Both the position numbers and the translations under genes were made by a program. A DNA stretch of 64,000 nt, from NCBI GenBank assembly GCA_034336665.1, contig CM067565.1, positions 81,160,858 through 81,224,857 of the forward strand, read 5' to 3'. The notes beneath the pieces were generated by a model. The model searched no databases and was not told the DNA's origin. It was given only the letters and a program-made list of their open reading frames with translations. Source of the stretch: Luscinia megarhynchos. Taxonomy: Eukaryota; Chordata; Aves; Passeriformes; Turdidae. Shown here one piece after another: positions 1-11,500 of this stretch; the first letter of the stretch is position 1, and each line of letters begins with the position of its first letter.

Positions 1-63
1 GCCTTGGGTTTTAGCTTTTATATTTTTCAGATTCTCTGCTGCTTGGGTGCAACTCTGAAACTT

Positions 64-420
64 TGTATTAGGTGTTAGTAAGTTCTCTTCACAAGGTGCT
101 TAGACAAAACAATCCCTTCCCAGCTAGAGAATCAAGGACACCCAATACCCAAAAAGCACAAATAATGGCTAAGGGAAGGGGGCAAGCCAGGGGGCCGAGA
201 CTTCATAAACTGGCTGTGGTTGGACAATTGACCCCAATATATAGACAAACCAAAACTATAAAAGTCTAAAAACTTGTGACTGGGATCCATCTTGGATTTG
301 GCTTGGACATAGCCCCGGCTGGGCCCTTGCACTGCCCAAGGTGTGCCTTTTCAATAAATATCTATTTTATTCCTTTTGCTCTGCCTAGTCTCTGTCCCAG
401 GTCAGCCTTTCCAAGCATCA
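64..420 (+). mobile_element. probable endogenous retrovirus LTR (solo or left-truncated), degenerate boundaries
   Basis: The segment has LTR architecture on the plus strand: a TATA-like box TATAAAAG at 257-264, a poly(A) signal AATAAA at 353-358 about 90 bp downstream, and a T-rich U5-like end with CTCTGCC and CTCTGTCCC words before about 418. The spacing fits a compact U3-R-U5. The general wording resembles avian ERV LTRs I have seen, but the family cannot be named. I could not find a matching target-site duplication, and no gag, pol or env frame is present. The left end may lie outside the window. Confidence 0.5.
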
Positions 421-2045
421 CCTGGAGCCCAAATGGCTAACAAATTAACAGATGTGTGAATTTAAAACAGATCTTAGAAAGGAGATGAAAGGGTGGGAAT
501 TACCAGCATTCAGAAAACTGGTGGAGACATCCAGACCCAGAGAGGCAAATATAGAAAGAAGCCGGAAATGCAAATACAGCCAGGTGTCTGCAATCCCTAA
601 CACATGGGATAAGCAAAGGAAATGAGGAAGCTGAGCTGGCACATGGGGAAACAGCCTGGCCATTCCATGTGCCACCAGCGCTGCTTCGGAGGAGCTTAGC
701 GCTGGAGCACTCCGTGAGGGAAATGCCACTCTGGAAATACTCTAGCTGGTGGTGAGATCATTCATTCTTCTCAGCTGGAAACCTGACCTTGTTGCCAAAC
801 TTATTTTCCAGGCCAGAAGCTGCTGCTTGTGAAAAACTTTGGCCCTGAGGCCCAAACAGAGGTCCCGGCTTGCCGGTGCCAGTGCTCAGCACCCCGGCGG
901 CGTGCACAGCCATCTCAGAAGTGTCTCTGGCCACGTTGCAGCTGGGCCAGTGACTCAGCTGGGGAAGATGAGCACAGCCAGCACGATGTGGTGGCAAATC
1001 ACACTCCCCATGCTGTTGCCAGCTCCCAGGCAGCCATGTGCTGGCTAAATTTGGGTTGGCATGGAGTACTCGTTGCATGATCTTCCAAGAGATTTCACAG
1101 AGGAAAAAGCCTGGCAGTAAGTGGCAAGGGTGTAAGAGGGCTCAAATACCTGGTTTGATATTAGGTCCCCTAGCTGCTATTAAAGGGAGTTAAGTTCTCC
1201 TGGATCTCTGGCAGCAGGAGGAGACATGTTTTTAGAAGCCTTTTCTGGCTCCAAGCATCATATGTGTGGATATGTCCAACTCCTTCAGTCATGGCTTTTG
1301 TCACGAAGTCGTGACTCTGCCAAACCACCATCCTGCATCTGAGGTTTTGGGAACTTCCACCGTGCCATTGCATTGGCAGGGCACTCCCCCAGCCCAGCTC
1401 TGTGCTACCTGCTGTCCGTGCTGCTCCAGCTGCTTTTCCATAAGCAGTTGGCCTCAGTCCAAAGAAAACAGCAGCAGCGGTGCCATGTCAGTGCAAATGT
1501 CTGTGGGAAAGCCAGGCCTGCCACAGGCAAGCACTCTTCATGGAGCTGAGGGGGAGGCTGGGCACGCTCCAGGCCCTGTGCCTAATATTTGCCGTGACAC
1601 CCAGATAATATTTGTGTGGGGCTGGCAGGTGCTGGCCTCGCTTTGTTGGGGCAGTGCTTGAGCATGTGGTGAAGGTGTGAATTGTGAAGGGAGAGGCTTA
1701 CAGGCACTGCAGCACTGAGGGGTACCCAGGGGTGCAGGCATCTACCCTGCCTCCACTGGGGGTGCAGGCAAACTCCTGCAAAGCCCTCATCTCCCTCCCT
1801 TGCCTCCCCTGCAAAAAGCACAGGTCTGGGGGAACAGGGCAGCCCCAGGAGCCCCCAGCCACTTCGGTCTCAGGCACACCAGGGAGAACCAAGGGACAAC
1901 ACTCCTAAGGAGGAGCTGAATTTGGAGAGTCGGACGCACATCATTTGGGACACTGGAGCGAGCTGAAGTGCCAGCTGTCCGGATGGAAGGGTGGCGAGCA
2001 TCCCTGCTCCGGCCGGCAGTGAATAACCATTAGCCAGCGCGCCTA
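421..2045. other. intergenic, no gene seen
   Basis: Unique-looking mixed-composition DNA. Open frames of up to 131 codons on both strands show no recognisable domain and overlap each other. I see no repeat or RNA gene here. Confidence 0.6.
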
Positions 2046-2049
2046 CAAA

Positions 2050-2250
2050 GACCGCTGCCTGGGGGCAGACGTGATCGCAGGCACAGCCTCGGCTCCCGTG
2101 CTTGTGGGAAGCTGGCGGAAGCCCTCCCGGTTTGCCTGGTCCCGGCTCAGCTGCGCCGGGAGATTTGCATTGGCAGCGGGCTGGCGGGGAAGCTCGCCCG
2201 CCCCTCGCCCGCCTGCTGCCAGCGTCCTGCCGGTGCCCGCAGCCTTTCGC
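2050..2250. other. GC-rich, CpG-enriched block
   Basis: A short stretch of raised G+C with clustered CpGs (words such as ctgcgccgggag and ctcgcccgcccctcgcccgc), next to an AT-rich regulatory-looking segment. It could be a small CpG island or enhancer core. No exon is recognisable. Confidence 0.4.
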
Positions 2251-2269
2251 CTCTGTGAACTTTTTGTCT

Positions 2270-2345
2270 CCTGCGTGAAAGGGGGATGCTTATCAAAGGA
2301 ATCGTTTGAACAATTTAAATGCGTCTTAATTAGAAGTGGGCAAGT
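2270..2345. promoter_or_regulatory. candidate conserved noncoding element with TCF/LEF and homeodomain words
   Basis: The segment contains ATCAAAG (TCF/LEF core) at 2292-2298 and TTAATTAG (homeodomain type) at 2326-2333, within an AT-rich island between GC-rich flanks. This is typical of vertebrate conserved enhancers, but conservation was not tested. Confidence 0.35.
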
Positions 2346-2679
2346 GGCACAAGGAGCCGTACAAGGAGCAATGCCTTTAGCTTGGAGCAGACCTTTGCCC
2401 ATGCCTTCCTCTCCCACCTGTCATCCCTCCCTTCCATCACGGGTCCCCGGGAGGCTCAGCTGGCTGAGTACCTCCATCCACGCTGGCAGGCGGCAGTGTT
2501 CCCCCAGATGCACGCTGCCCCCAGCCCAGCTGCAGGTTCGATACGCCCAGGCTGGGTCAGTGCCCCCTCCATCCCCTCTCCCAGCCTCCCACTGCTCTCC
2601 CAGCCCCAGGCACCCTTCCTGCCCCCTCCCCGCAACCCCTCGCTCCTGACCCTGCTGTCACCTATAGCTGCAACAGCTA

Positions 2680-2870
2680 TTCAGCCTATATCCATTACTA
2701 AAAGAAGAATCCTCTGTAAAGCAGCAGAAAAGCCCCTGGCTGTACAATGTGCGAGGAGTGAAAAGGGAAGGCTGTTAACACCACTTGGAAAGGGGCCTGC
2801 ATTTGACAACAAACACAGCCAAGTTTCGAGCTCCTTGCTAATTAGTCTATTAGCTGTACGAGCAGAGAAA
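2680..2870. promoter_or_regulatory. candidate conserved noncoding element
   Basis: A block of non-repetitive, AT-richer sequence with dense binding-site-like words, including GCTAATTAG near 2838-2846 and a second CTATTAG a few bases on. It is flanked by low-complexity CCCC/TCCC-rich DNA. It encodes nothing recognisable. Interpretation as an enhancer is inference. Confidence 0.3.
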
Positions 2871-3472
2871 GCCTCTCACCATCCAGCACCGCTCCACTCT
2901 GGCTCCTCCGCCCTGTCCCGCAGGAATCCCGTGCCCCATCTCCGTGGTGCGGTGCTACGTAGGCATCACACCAGCGGCTGGCCCCTCGCCTGCGCCTGCA
3001 CAGAACAGCCAGCCAGAGATGGCTCCTGGCTGCCGACCGTCTCCACGGGACAAAAGCTGCCCAGGAAAGGGAGCCAAGGTCCCAGGTGCTGCCGGGATGC
3101 CAGGCTCTGGAAGAAGAGAGCACCCTGCAGTAACCCACAGACCTGCACGTCTGCCAGATGGACACCCCCAGCCCCACGGTGCTGGCAGGAGCCACTGGGA
3201 GCAGCCCTGTGAAGAAGGTGCTGGGGAGAACCCATCCTCCTGCGGAGCAGCACATCTCCCAATCACACTCCTGTGCCTGCAGAGCCATCAGTCCAGGGAA
3301 GAGGTTGCTCCCTGAGGCATATCCAAGCAGGAAGCGAGCAAAACCATCATTATTCACCCTGGCACATGAACCCATACACCTCTGCACCCCCAGACTTCCA
3401 GCACCTTTCTGGCAACCCAGCCAGCCAGTCCAGCAGAGAGCGGTTCCCAGAGCATCAGCAACAACTGGGGAG

Positions 3473-3663
3473 CATCCATCCATCCATCCATCCATCCATC
3501 CATCCATCCATCCATCCATCCATCCATCCATCCATCCATCCATCCATCCATCCATCCATCCATCCATCCATCCATCCATCCATCCATCCATCCATCCATC
3601 CATCCATCCATCCATCCATCCATCCATCCATCCATCCATCCATCCATCCATCCATCCATCCAT
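3473..3663. repeat. (CATC)n microsatellite, about 190 bp, essentially perfect
   Basis: About 47 consecutive CATC units without visible interruption. All reading frames stay open through it and give artefactual Ile-His-Pro-Ser or Met-Asp-Gly-Trp repeat 'proteins'. Such a long pure array is likely to be polymorphic in length. Confidence 0.99.
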
Positions 3664-6280
3664 GGGAATGGGTTAAACAGCCTGTGCCCCACCCTTGAGG
3701 CCAGCCTGGGTTTCCAGGCATGGAAGGGAGAGGCTTACAGCTGGGGATCATTACTGGGCAGCCATAAGGAGGGTGGAGGCCTTCCTCCCACACTGATCAG
3801 AGGAGCTTTGCAACTATGCCCTGGAGCCAAGGGTGAGGTCCAGGGCTTGTTTACCACCTTCTGCCAAACAGGGGAGTTTTGTCTGCCCCAAGGAGAACAT
3901 CAGCAGATCCCACCATTAAATTACGTGTTATGTGCTTCCCCAGAGCAAGGGGACCACTTGATGACCACCAGTCTGCTTTGGTTGACTTCTCCAAATCAGA
4001 AGGCCCTGATTTGGCTGGCCTGCCTTGGGATATTTATTCATTTGACATTCATTCATCTGACATTCTCCCAGCTAGGAGGCAAGAGGAAATATTGTGTTCC
4101 CTAACCTTTTTCTCCTGCTAACAGAGCCCATTGACAAGTCGTGGGAACAGATACACCTCTGCTGCCTGAAAATATGGAGCAGCACAAACATCTGACTCTG
4201 TCCTGCCCTGTGCAGGACTTGCAGGAGTCAAGGGAAAAGGACAGGCAGCCTTTCTGGCTGGAACACAGTGCAAAACCTCCAGACGCTGAGTGCTCTCTTC
4301 TCAGACTGTTCAAAAGGCTTGGAGAAACTTAGCAAAGTCCTAAGGGGTGAACTTACACAGAGGAACTAAGCATCAGCCATTTTGTCGTGGGGATGGCATG
4401 TTGCCTGGACATCCACAGAGGAGTGGAAGCCCACATGCCAAGGGATGCCAGAAGCATGGCCTTGTCCTTGGAGCGATCGGGGAGCTCCACATGAGAAATG
4501 CATGACTCCTGAGCACCACAGTCAGACAGGGAGGGGAAGAAGTTGTGGTACTCCTCCAAGCTCAGCCCCTGGAACAAACCTGCCAGATACAAAAATAAGA
4601 TGTTATGAGATATTTGGCTAGTGTGGCTGTTTCCCTGCTTCATGCCCTCAAGCAGCAGAGCTGTGCTGGCTGGTAGAAATCAACAGTGTAGACACAATCT
4701 ACTTGGTTTCCAATGAAAGCCAGGAGTGTCTGGAAGGCCACTCGTAGCTTCTGAGGGTTGAATGGATGTGTATCTCCTCATCCAGCAGAATTGAACCAAC
4801 TGCTGGGGAAGTTTCATCTTGGCTAAGCAGGACATGCAGAGAAGGTACTTTCCAAGATCTAATTTACACTATCCACTGCGACCCTCCTTCTCCTCCCTTC
4901 CAAGAACAGGGGATTTTGTAATCTCTGCAGGATGGCCTTATCAAATACTCTTGAGCTGCAATATAACATCTTGGAGGAAGCTATTCCCTTGATTTCACCC
5001 TGCACATTACACAAGGGTGATTCAGCCAAGGAGTTTGGAGGAATTATTTATTAATGGGTCATGAGATCACTGACGTCGCTCTTCTGTGAAATTACTGAGA
5101 GGCAGAAAACAGATCATTTGCCTCAGGTCCTTGAAAATCATATAAACCTGTGGGGAATGTGTCTGCTGCAGACCTCATCTGCTCTTGACAGATGTTTATA
5201 CCACAGTGGCCTCTCTCATCTCAGAGCTGTAATGCAGACAAGGGTCAGCTCAATCATTGCAAATGTGCCTCCATTACACTAATGTGTGGTGGGTTGGCTT
5301 CTCTGTGTCAGCCCCTGTGTACATGCTCACCCTCTAGCAGAGGCACCCACTGCTTGAGCCAGTTTTACAGAGCATTTGAGTTTGAAGGAGTGGTTTGCAA
5401 GCCACTTCAGCACCAGGCTGAACCAGCACAGTCAGAAGAGGATTCCCCATGCAGACAATGGCAACAAGTCTGTGGGAAAAGGAAGGTAGCTCAGGTCTGC
5501 TCTGGACAGCCTTTTGCAGAAGTCTGGCATGGCTCTGAAGGAATCCTGTGGGTTCAGGTTCACACTGAATCCCGGGAGGACTCAGCAGCTTCATTGCACT
5601 CTCCTCCCAAAGGGCTGCTGTGAGACATAGTGGAGACTGACCCACCCTTCTCCTGCTGTCATGGAACTTCATTCAAAGACTGTTGTTTACTCCACATTTG
5701 CAGCTTACCTCCCATTAGTGATTTAACTTCAGTCACCACAAAGGTAGGCTTATCCACCTCCTCTCTAGATCTTCACTTATTGTCTATCCAGCACCAAATG
5801 AGGGACCTATTCAAGAAGTCTTCCCATCTGATTCTTGTACACAGGAATGATGTAATAAGCCTTCCTGATCAATTGCAAATTTAGGAGCCTCCACAGTGCA
5901 ACTAAACCACTGCATCTCCCGTGAGGAAGTGATAGCAGCCTGCTGTCCTGTCAGCTCAAGGGCAGGTCTGTCTGAACAGCAGGTTAACCTTCATTTAGGC
6001 TTCCTGGTGTTGTGCCAGGCATCCTGCAAGGCTATTCACTTTTTGAAACAGGGAGTATAGTGTGGGGAGAATCACTGTTATGCCCTTGTCACCCTGCAAA
6101 GACCAGGTGTGCCTTACCATGTAATGGTGCATGATGTAAAACTGGGCACCTGAGACATCATCTAGCTGTATCCCTGCCAAGGACAGATACCACTGTCCAA
6201 GCAGGCCTGACAAGGATTTGTAGCATCTTGGTTTTGCAAATTTCGCAAGAAGGAGATTGTGTCGTTGGAGTTGGAGCATC
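3664..6280. other. intergenic, no gene seen
   Basis: No coding gene, RNA gene or clear repeat is recognised. The part at about 5040-5110 has regulatory-type words, including TGACGTCG (CRE-like) at 5071-5078 beside ATTTATTAAT. Short open frames up to 143 codons lack any domain. Confidence 0.55.
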
Positions 6281-7214
6281 TGGTTGGAGGCCTGTCACCA
6301 GTGGTGTCCCCCAAGGTTCTGTACTGGGCCCTGTACTATTTAACTTATCCTTGCAAGAAGGGGCAGATGCCTCCTCAGCAAGTCCACTGATGACACAGAG
6401 CTGGGAGGAGCAGTCAATACCCCAGAGGGCTGTGCAGCCCTGCAGAAGGACCTCAGGTTGGAGAGATGGGCAGGGAGGAACTGTCTGAAATCCAACCAAG
6501 GAAGTGCAGGGTCCTGCACCTGGGCAGAGACAACCCCAGGCAGCAGTACAGACCTGCTGAGGAGCAGCTCTGTGGAGAAGGAGCTGGCAGTCCTGGTGGA
6601 CAGCAAGCCATCCATGAGGCAGCAGTGTGTCCTGTGGCCAAGGAGGCCAATGGAATCCTGGGGTGCACTAGGAAGGGCATTGCCAGCAGCTCAAGGTGAC
6701 CCTGCCCCTCTGCCCAGCCCTGGTGAGGCACATCTGGAGTGCTGAGCCCAGTTCTGGGCCCCTCAGGACAAGAGAGACATGGAGCTCCTGAGTGGGTCCA
6801 GGGGAGGGTAACTCAGCTGATTGAGGCACTGGAGCATCTTTCTTACAAGGAAAGGCTGAGGGAGCTGGGCCTGCTCAGTCTCAAGAAAAGACAACTGAGA
6901 GGGGACCTCATCAATGTCTCTGAGTATCTGAAGGGAGGGTGCCAATAGGATATTTCCAGGCTCTGCTTGGTGCTGCCAATAGGACAAGAAGGAATGGACA
7001 GAAACTGATGCACAGGAAATTCCAACTGAATATGAGGAAGAACTTCTTTTCTGTGTGGGTGACCCAGCACTGAAACAGATTGCCACAGCAGAGAGGTTGT
7101 TTCTTCTTTAGACATTTTTATGAACCTGAAGGTTGTCACGTTTCCCCTTTCCTCCTCTCATAATCATTGTGGTCCCTTCCAACCTGACCCACGCTGTGAT
7201 TCTGTGATTCTGTG
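6281..7214 (+). mobile_element. CR1 LINE, 5'-truncated fragment, plus orientation
   Basis: The 5' end of the fragment translates to [16 protein letters not shown], a hallmark of the CR1 reverse-transcriptase domain. After a small deletion that removes most of the catalytic FVDD region, the C-terminal part can be followed through shifting frames (SSSVEKELAVLVDSK, then KEANGILGC, then a section like the YLKGGCQ end). It finishes with two ATTCTGTG units at 7198-7213, the standard CR1 3' terminus. Several frameshifts show it is dead. Between about 7098 and 7170 the usual CR1 tail is replaced by foreign sequence, described separately. Confidence 0.9.
7095..7160 (+). repeat. direct repeat copy 1, lying inside the CR1 tail
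   Basis: A stretch of about 60 bp (…TGAAGGTTGTCACGTTTCC… through ctcctctca) that also occurs at about 7316-7389 outside the CR1. From the TGAA near 7121 to 7160 the copies differ at only one position. It sits where CR1 tail sequence would normally be. Confidence 0.85.
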
Positions 7215-7315
7215 TTCTCCACAAAGTGCTCTGCATTAAGAAAACAGGAGCCCTAAAGGAGCTGAAAAGTTTTTCTGGATGTCTAACCCTGCCTAACCTC
7301 CTGAAGATGGAGAAC

Positions 7316-7389
7316 AACTTGTTTGGTTTCCTCTTCAGACTTTTTTTTATGAATCTGAAGGTTGTCACGTTTCCCCTTTCCTCCTCTCA
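7316..7389 (+). repeat. direct repeat copy 2, downstream of the CR1
   Basis: The second copy of the segment at 7095-7160, about 228 bp downstream. The shared core runs for around 40 bp with a single mismatch, and the flanks show a length difference in a T-run. Copy 2 is in non-CR1 sequence, so one copy probably arose by local duplication or template switching. Confidence 0.85.
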
Positions 7390-7863
7390 AAAGCAGACTA
7401 AACAAATTAAGTTCTTTGAAACTTCACTCATAGGTCATGGTTACTAGGCTGCTGATCATCTTTCATAGACTCTGATAGGTGTAAGCTTTTCTTGAACTAT
7501 ATTTCCTAAAGTGAATATACCCAGAAAGTATGAGGCTTTCCTAATACTTCATAAAGTGGAATGATTGCAGCATGCCTGATGCTTGTGGCACTTTTGTTTA
7601 CATAGCTGAGCAGCAACCTTTGTTTTTCTTCACATCTGTGTGTTACCAAATCACTCAATGACACCCATCACCTCAATGATATCCATGTCCTTTTCTGAAG
7701 GCCTTGTTGCCCCCTTGTATATGCATACAGCAAATTATCCTGCTATGTGTGGCTTGCATTTGCCCTTATGAATTGCATCCTGTTTATATCCATTTCACCA
7801 GTGTCACACCCCGCCTGAACTCCCATCCTGAGCTCCAAAGTTCTTGCAACCACCATATGGCAA
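7390..7863. other. spacer between two CR1 fragments, no gene seen
   Basis: AT-rich unique DNA without a recognisable gene. It may contain more degraded CR1 or flanking sequence that I cannot identify. Confidence 0.5.
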
Positions 7864-8541
7864 ATCGATGTCAGCAAAAAACTGAACATGAGCCAGCACT
7901 GTGCACTCACAGCCCAGAAGGCAAATGGCATCCTGGGCTGCATCAAGAGCAGAGTGGCCAGGAGGGCAAGGCAGGGGATTATGACCTGCTGCTCCACTCT
8001 GATGAGACCCCACTTGCAGTGCTGCATCCAGCTCTGGGGTCCCCAGCACAAGGGAGGACATGGACCTGCTGGAGTGAGTCCAGATGCAGGCCATAAAGTT
8101 GGTAAGAGGACCAGAACACCTTCCCAACAAAGACAGGCAGAAGAACTTGGGGCTGTTCAGCTTGGTGAAGAGAAGGCTGCATGGAGACCTTGTAGGAGAA
8201 GCCTTCCAGTATCTGAAGGGGGCTTACAGGAAACTGAGCAGGGACTCTCCATCAGGAACTGTCATGATAGGAAAATAAGTAATAGCTGCTAACTGAAAGA
8301 GAGGGAATTTAGGTTAGATATTAGGAAGAAATTCTTTACTGTGAGGGTGGTAAGACACTGGAACAGGTTGCCCAGGGAGGCTGTGGATGCCCCAACCCTG
8401 GCAGTGCTCAAAGCCATGTTGGGTAAGGCCTCGAGCAACCTGGTCTAGTGGGAGGTGTCCCTGCACATGGCAGGGGGTGTTGGGACTAGATGATCTTTAA
8501 GCCATTTCAAACCCTTAACATTCATTCTATGATTCTGTGGA
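7864..8541 (+). mobile_element. CR1 LINE, second 5'-truncated fragment, plus orientation
   Basis: Translates to the CR1 ORF2 C-terminus: TAQKANGILGCIKSRVARRA, then, after a frameshift, ELGLFSLEKR-like and FQYLKGAYRK sections. The classical 3' UTR follows (cactggaacaggttgccc, then a 'gatgatcttt' stretch) and it ends in ATTCTATGATTCTGTGG near 8524-8541. Frameshifts and a small insertion near 8270-8300 show it is inactive. It is in the same orientation as the CR1 650 bp upstream but keeps a normal tail. Confidence 0.92.
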
Positions 8542-11500
8542 ATGTAATATTCATCTTTGAAACCAACAACCAGGTTGATCATGCAGGTAGTTACCAACAC
8601 AACACATCTTGCTCATCTCCTGCAACCCTGTAGTGGAAGGAAATTAGGTGCTTGCCAAACCCACGTGGCTCTCACTTCTCATCTTGCTCTCTTGGTCAGC
8701 CTTACAAAGAGAGTATCTGTTCCAGGGCCCTTGCTGTTGCTGAAGGCAGCCTGAAAGTTCTGAACCCTGTGACTCCATTTCCTTTACTCCTTTAAAAACA
8801 GGTACTATCCTTCTGCCTTTATTCCCAAGTCATCTGGAACCTCGCCCCTTCTTCTTAAGATAATTACTACCACATTTGAAACCATTTCAGCCAGGATTTC
8901 TGCAGGGCCAAGTAATCTGAAAGGAAGGGAAACACATCTGAGGTCACTGACAAAAGGATGAGGGAACCAGTGGCTCTGCCCCATCTGTGGGGCACGTGGC
9001 TCACACCTCCCTGCCTGGTTAAGGGAGCCTGCAGGTGCAAGTCCAGCACCTCCTGCGGCACCAGGAGTGTACGTGAGCCTGCAGACAGCATCCTGCAGCA
9101 TCTGGGCTGTTTACAGAGCAGGGAGCTTTTGTTAACATCCGGAGCTTAGCCAAGGAGGGGAAATTTTACAGTTGCACCACAGAGCTCCGTGGACTCCAGA
9201 GGAAGAGTTAACCCCGAAGCCCCACGTGAGGCAGCTCACCACGCGGCGTTCCAGCCGGACGGCTGCGGCACATCCGCACGGGGCAGGTGGCAGCGCTCGC
9301 CGGGCAGCCAGAGACACGCCCTGGGAAAGGGGCAGGCCACAAAGGCTGCCCAGCCCGGGCTGCCACGCCGAGCAGCGTCCCCTCATCGGGCTGGAGCTGC
9401 CAGCTGCAAAGTGCAGCTCTGCGCATCAGTGCAGGGGCTGCCCCAGCGCTGCCCCCCGTCCCTGCCACGCTGCTTTTCATTTCTTTTCCCTAGACAGGGG
9501 AGGCCCAAGTCTTTGGGGAACCTTGTCCCCTTACCTTTAGCCATGAATGAATGTATTCTTTGGCCTGTTCTTGGTCCAGCAGTTTTCCCAGCCGAGCTGT
9601 GAGTGAGGTAGGTGGAGGGAAACCCAACGCCAGCTGCCGCTCACTGGTGCCCTGCACGCCATCAGCGACAGGGACAGAAACTCCCCGTGCCCAGCATCTG
9701 GCGGGGCTGAGTGGTGACAGCCGCTAAACATTTCCAGGATTTGTGACTGGAATTAAAGACCTGGGCTTGCCTTTGGTGGTTGTGGGAAGGGCAGCTGGGG
9801 GAAGGGGGCAGGCCACGTTTAGCTAGGGAAGAGACAAAGCTGTGCAGAATATTGCTGGGCTGCTGCAGTGATTCTAGCTGAGAGGTGATTTGTGAGTTTA
9901 TAGGACAGAGATAATTGTCCTGTGGGACATCTCATGCTAGTGAGTGGTTGCAGCATTGCTGGACACGAGTCTCCCTTCCCACCCATCACACATAGCACCT
10001 CCACTTCCAAAAACTGCATGGTCCCTCCCCACTTTCTTAAGGTCTTGGGAGGGGGGTAGGTCCTGCCTCCACTCTGCCAGCCCTACCAGGCAATCAATTC
10101 TGCCTGCTGGCCTGCTTTCCCAACAAGTACCTGCATGCTCCTTCACTTCTCACCTGCTTGTGTCCGCAGAAGCTTCCCACACATCTTCCCCAGATCTCTT
10201 TTTCCACTGTGGAGCTGGGGAGACAGAGATCAGCCACTTGCTTTATCCCAGCTGTGAACCTGAATTTCCTGATCTTCTCCATATCCCTGGTGGTTGGTGC
10301 CAGGGTTGTAACTTGGCTGCCTGCTCTGGGAGAAGGACATCCTTGGAAGGAGCCATCTTTTATAGTCTTGTGTCTCAAGAGGATCCAGCAGCACCCCAGG
10401 GGCACTGCTTGCACAAAGAGTATTTGGTGAAAAATCAGCACCTGCACTCCAGACACAAGGCATGGCCCCTGTGGTACAAAAGGTGTGGCCCCCAGGATAC
10501 CAAAGGCAAAAAAAGCCTTTTATTATTACCTGTGTCACCATGAGATGATCACTCCAGAAGAGAAGCAAAGATGTGCTTGCTGACCTGACTTGTTGCTTTG
10601 AAGCCCCTAATCGAAAAGCAGCCCCAAGACAGTCTCTAGGATGTTGCCCTTTCTAAGAACAGACCTGTTTTACCCTGGGAACAAGGCACTGCCCAAATTT
10701 TCTCCCATGCTCCTTTTAGGGACTTCTCTCATTTTTGTCTGAAGGTATAGGTCTGGTCTACAAGGTAAGAAAAAAAACCCCAGTCTCTCCATATATCCCC
10801 ACTCAGGGCCCCAGCTATGAAGCTCCTGTGAAGGGAGGCTAGTGGCAAAGTCCTGTGGAGACAAGCTGGAGAGAGCTATGGAAATGGAAGCCAGCAAGAG
10901 GGTGGGACGCCTGGATGGCTGCAAAGAAACTTTTAAGTAATTGTTTCAGAGGAAGAAGAGATTGGGCTGTGGAATGGAAATTTATGGGCTGTCTGCAGCA
11001 TGTGCAGGACAGGCAGGAAGCCTTGGGACACTCCTGGAGCAGGGCAGCCAGCTCCCACAAGAGCAACATCCTATGTAATACTACATGCTGTCCATGCTAC
11101 ACACAGCTTTGGCAGCACACCTATTTTGGGATGAGCCTCACTGCCTGATTTCCAGATAAGGATTTTACAGGGATTACTTGCTCCCAGTTTCAAACCACTG
11201 CAGATATAACGTGTTTCCAAGCTTCAGGTGGCCACTTTTTCCCAGCTGCTGCAGGCAGGGCTGGGACATCCTTTAGCAGAGATCATCAGAGCAGGGAACC
11301 TTCCCTGCATAGCCTGCTAAACGCTGAGTTTGACAACCTTCTGCAGACCCTGCCTGCCCCAGCTGGGCGAGGGGGAGGTTTGCAAAGAGCCTGGGATGAA
11401 ATCACAGTCTGGAAGATCTCTTATTCCTCCTCACAGCCTCAGAGTCGAGCTCAGTGCCCTGCTCAGATCCACTTTATGAGTGCTGCCGTTTGATGTGAAA

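Noticed and set aside
2535..2545. tRNA B-box-like word GGTTCGATACG
   Set aside because: No matching A box, stems or cloverleaf can be formed around it. Chance match.
2842..3698. Long frames with Met-Asp-Gly-Trp or Ile-His-Pro-Ser repeats
   Set aside because: They are translations of the (CATC)n microsatellite, open in every frame because the unit contains no stop in these phases. No flanking domain is seen.
6228..8292. Open frames resembling reverse-transcriptase parts as possible host genes
   Set aside because: They are decayed CR1 LINE fragments with frameshifts and standard CR1 3' ends.
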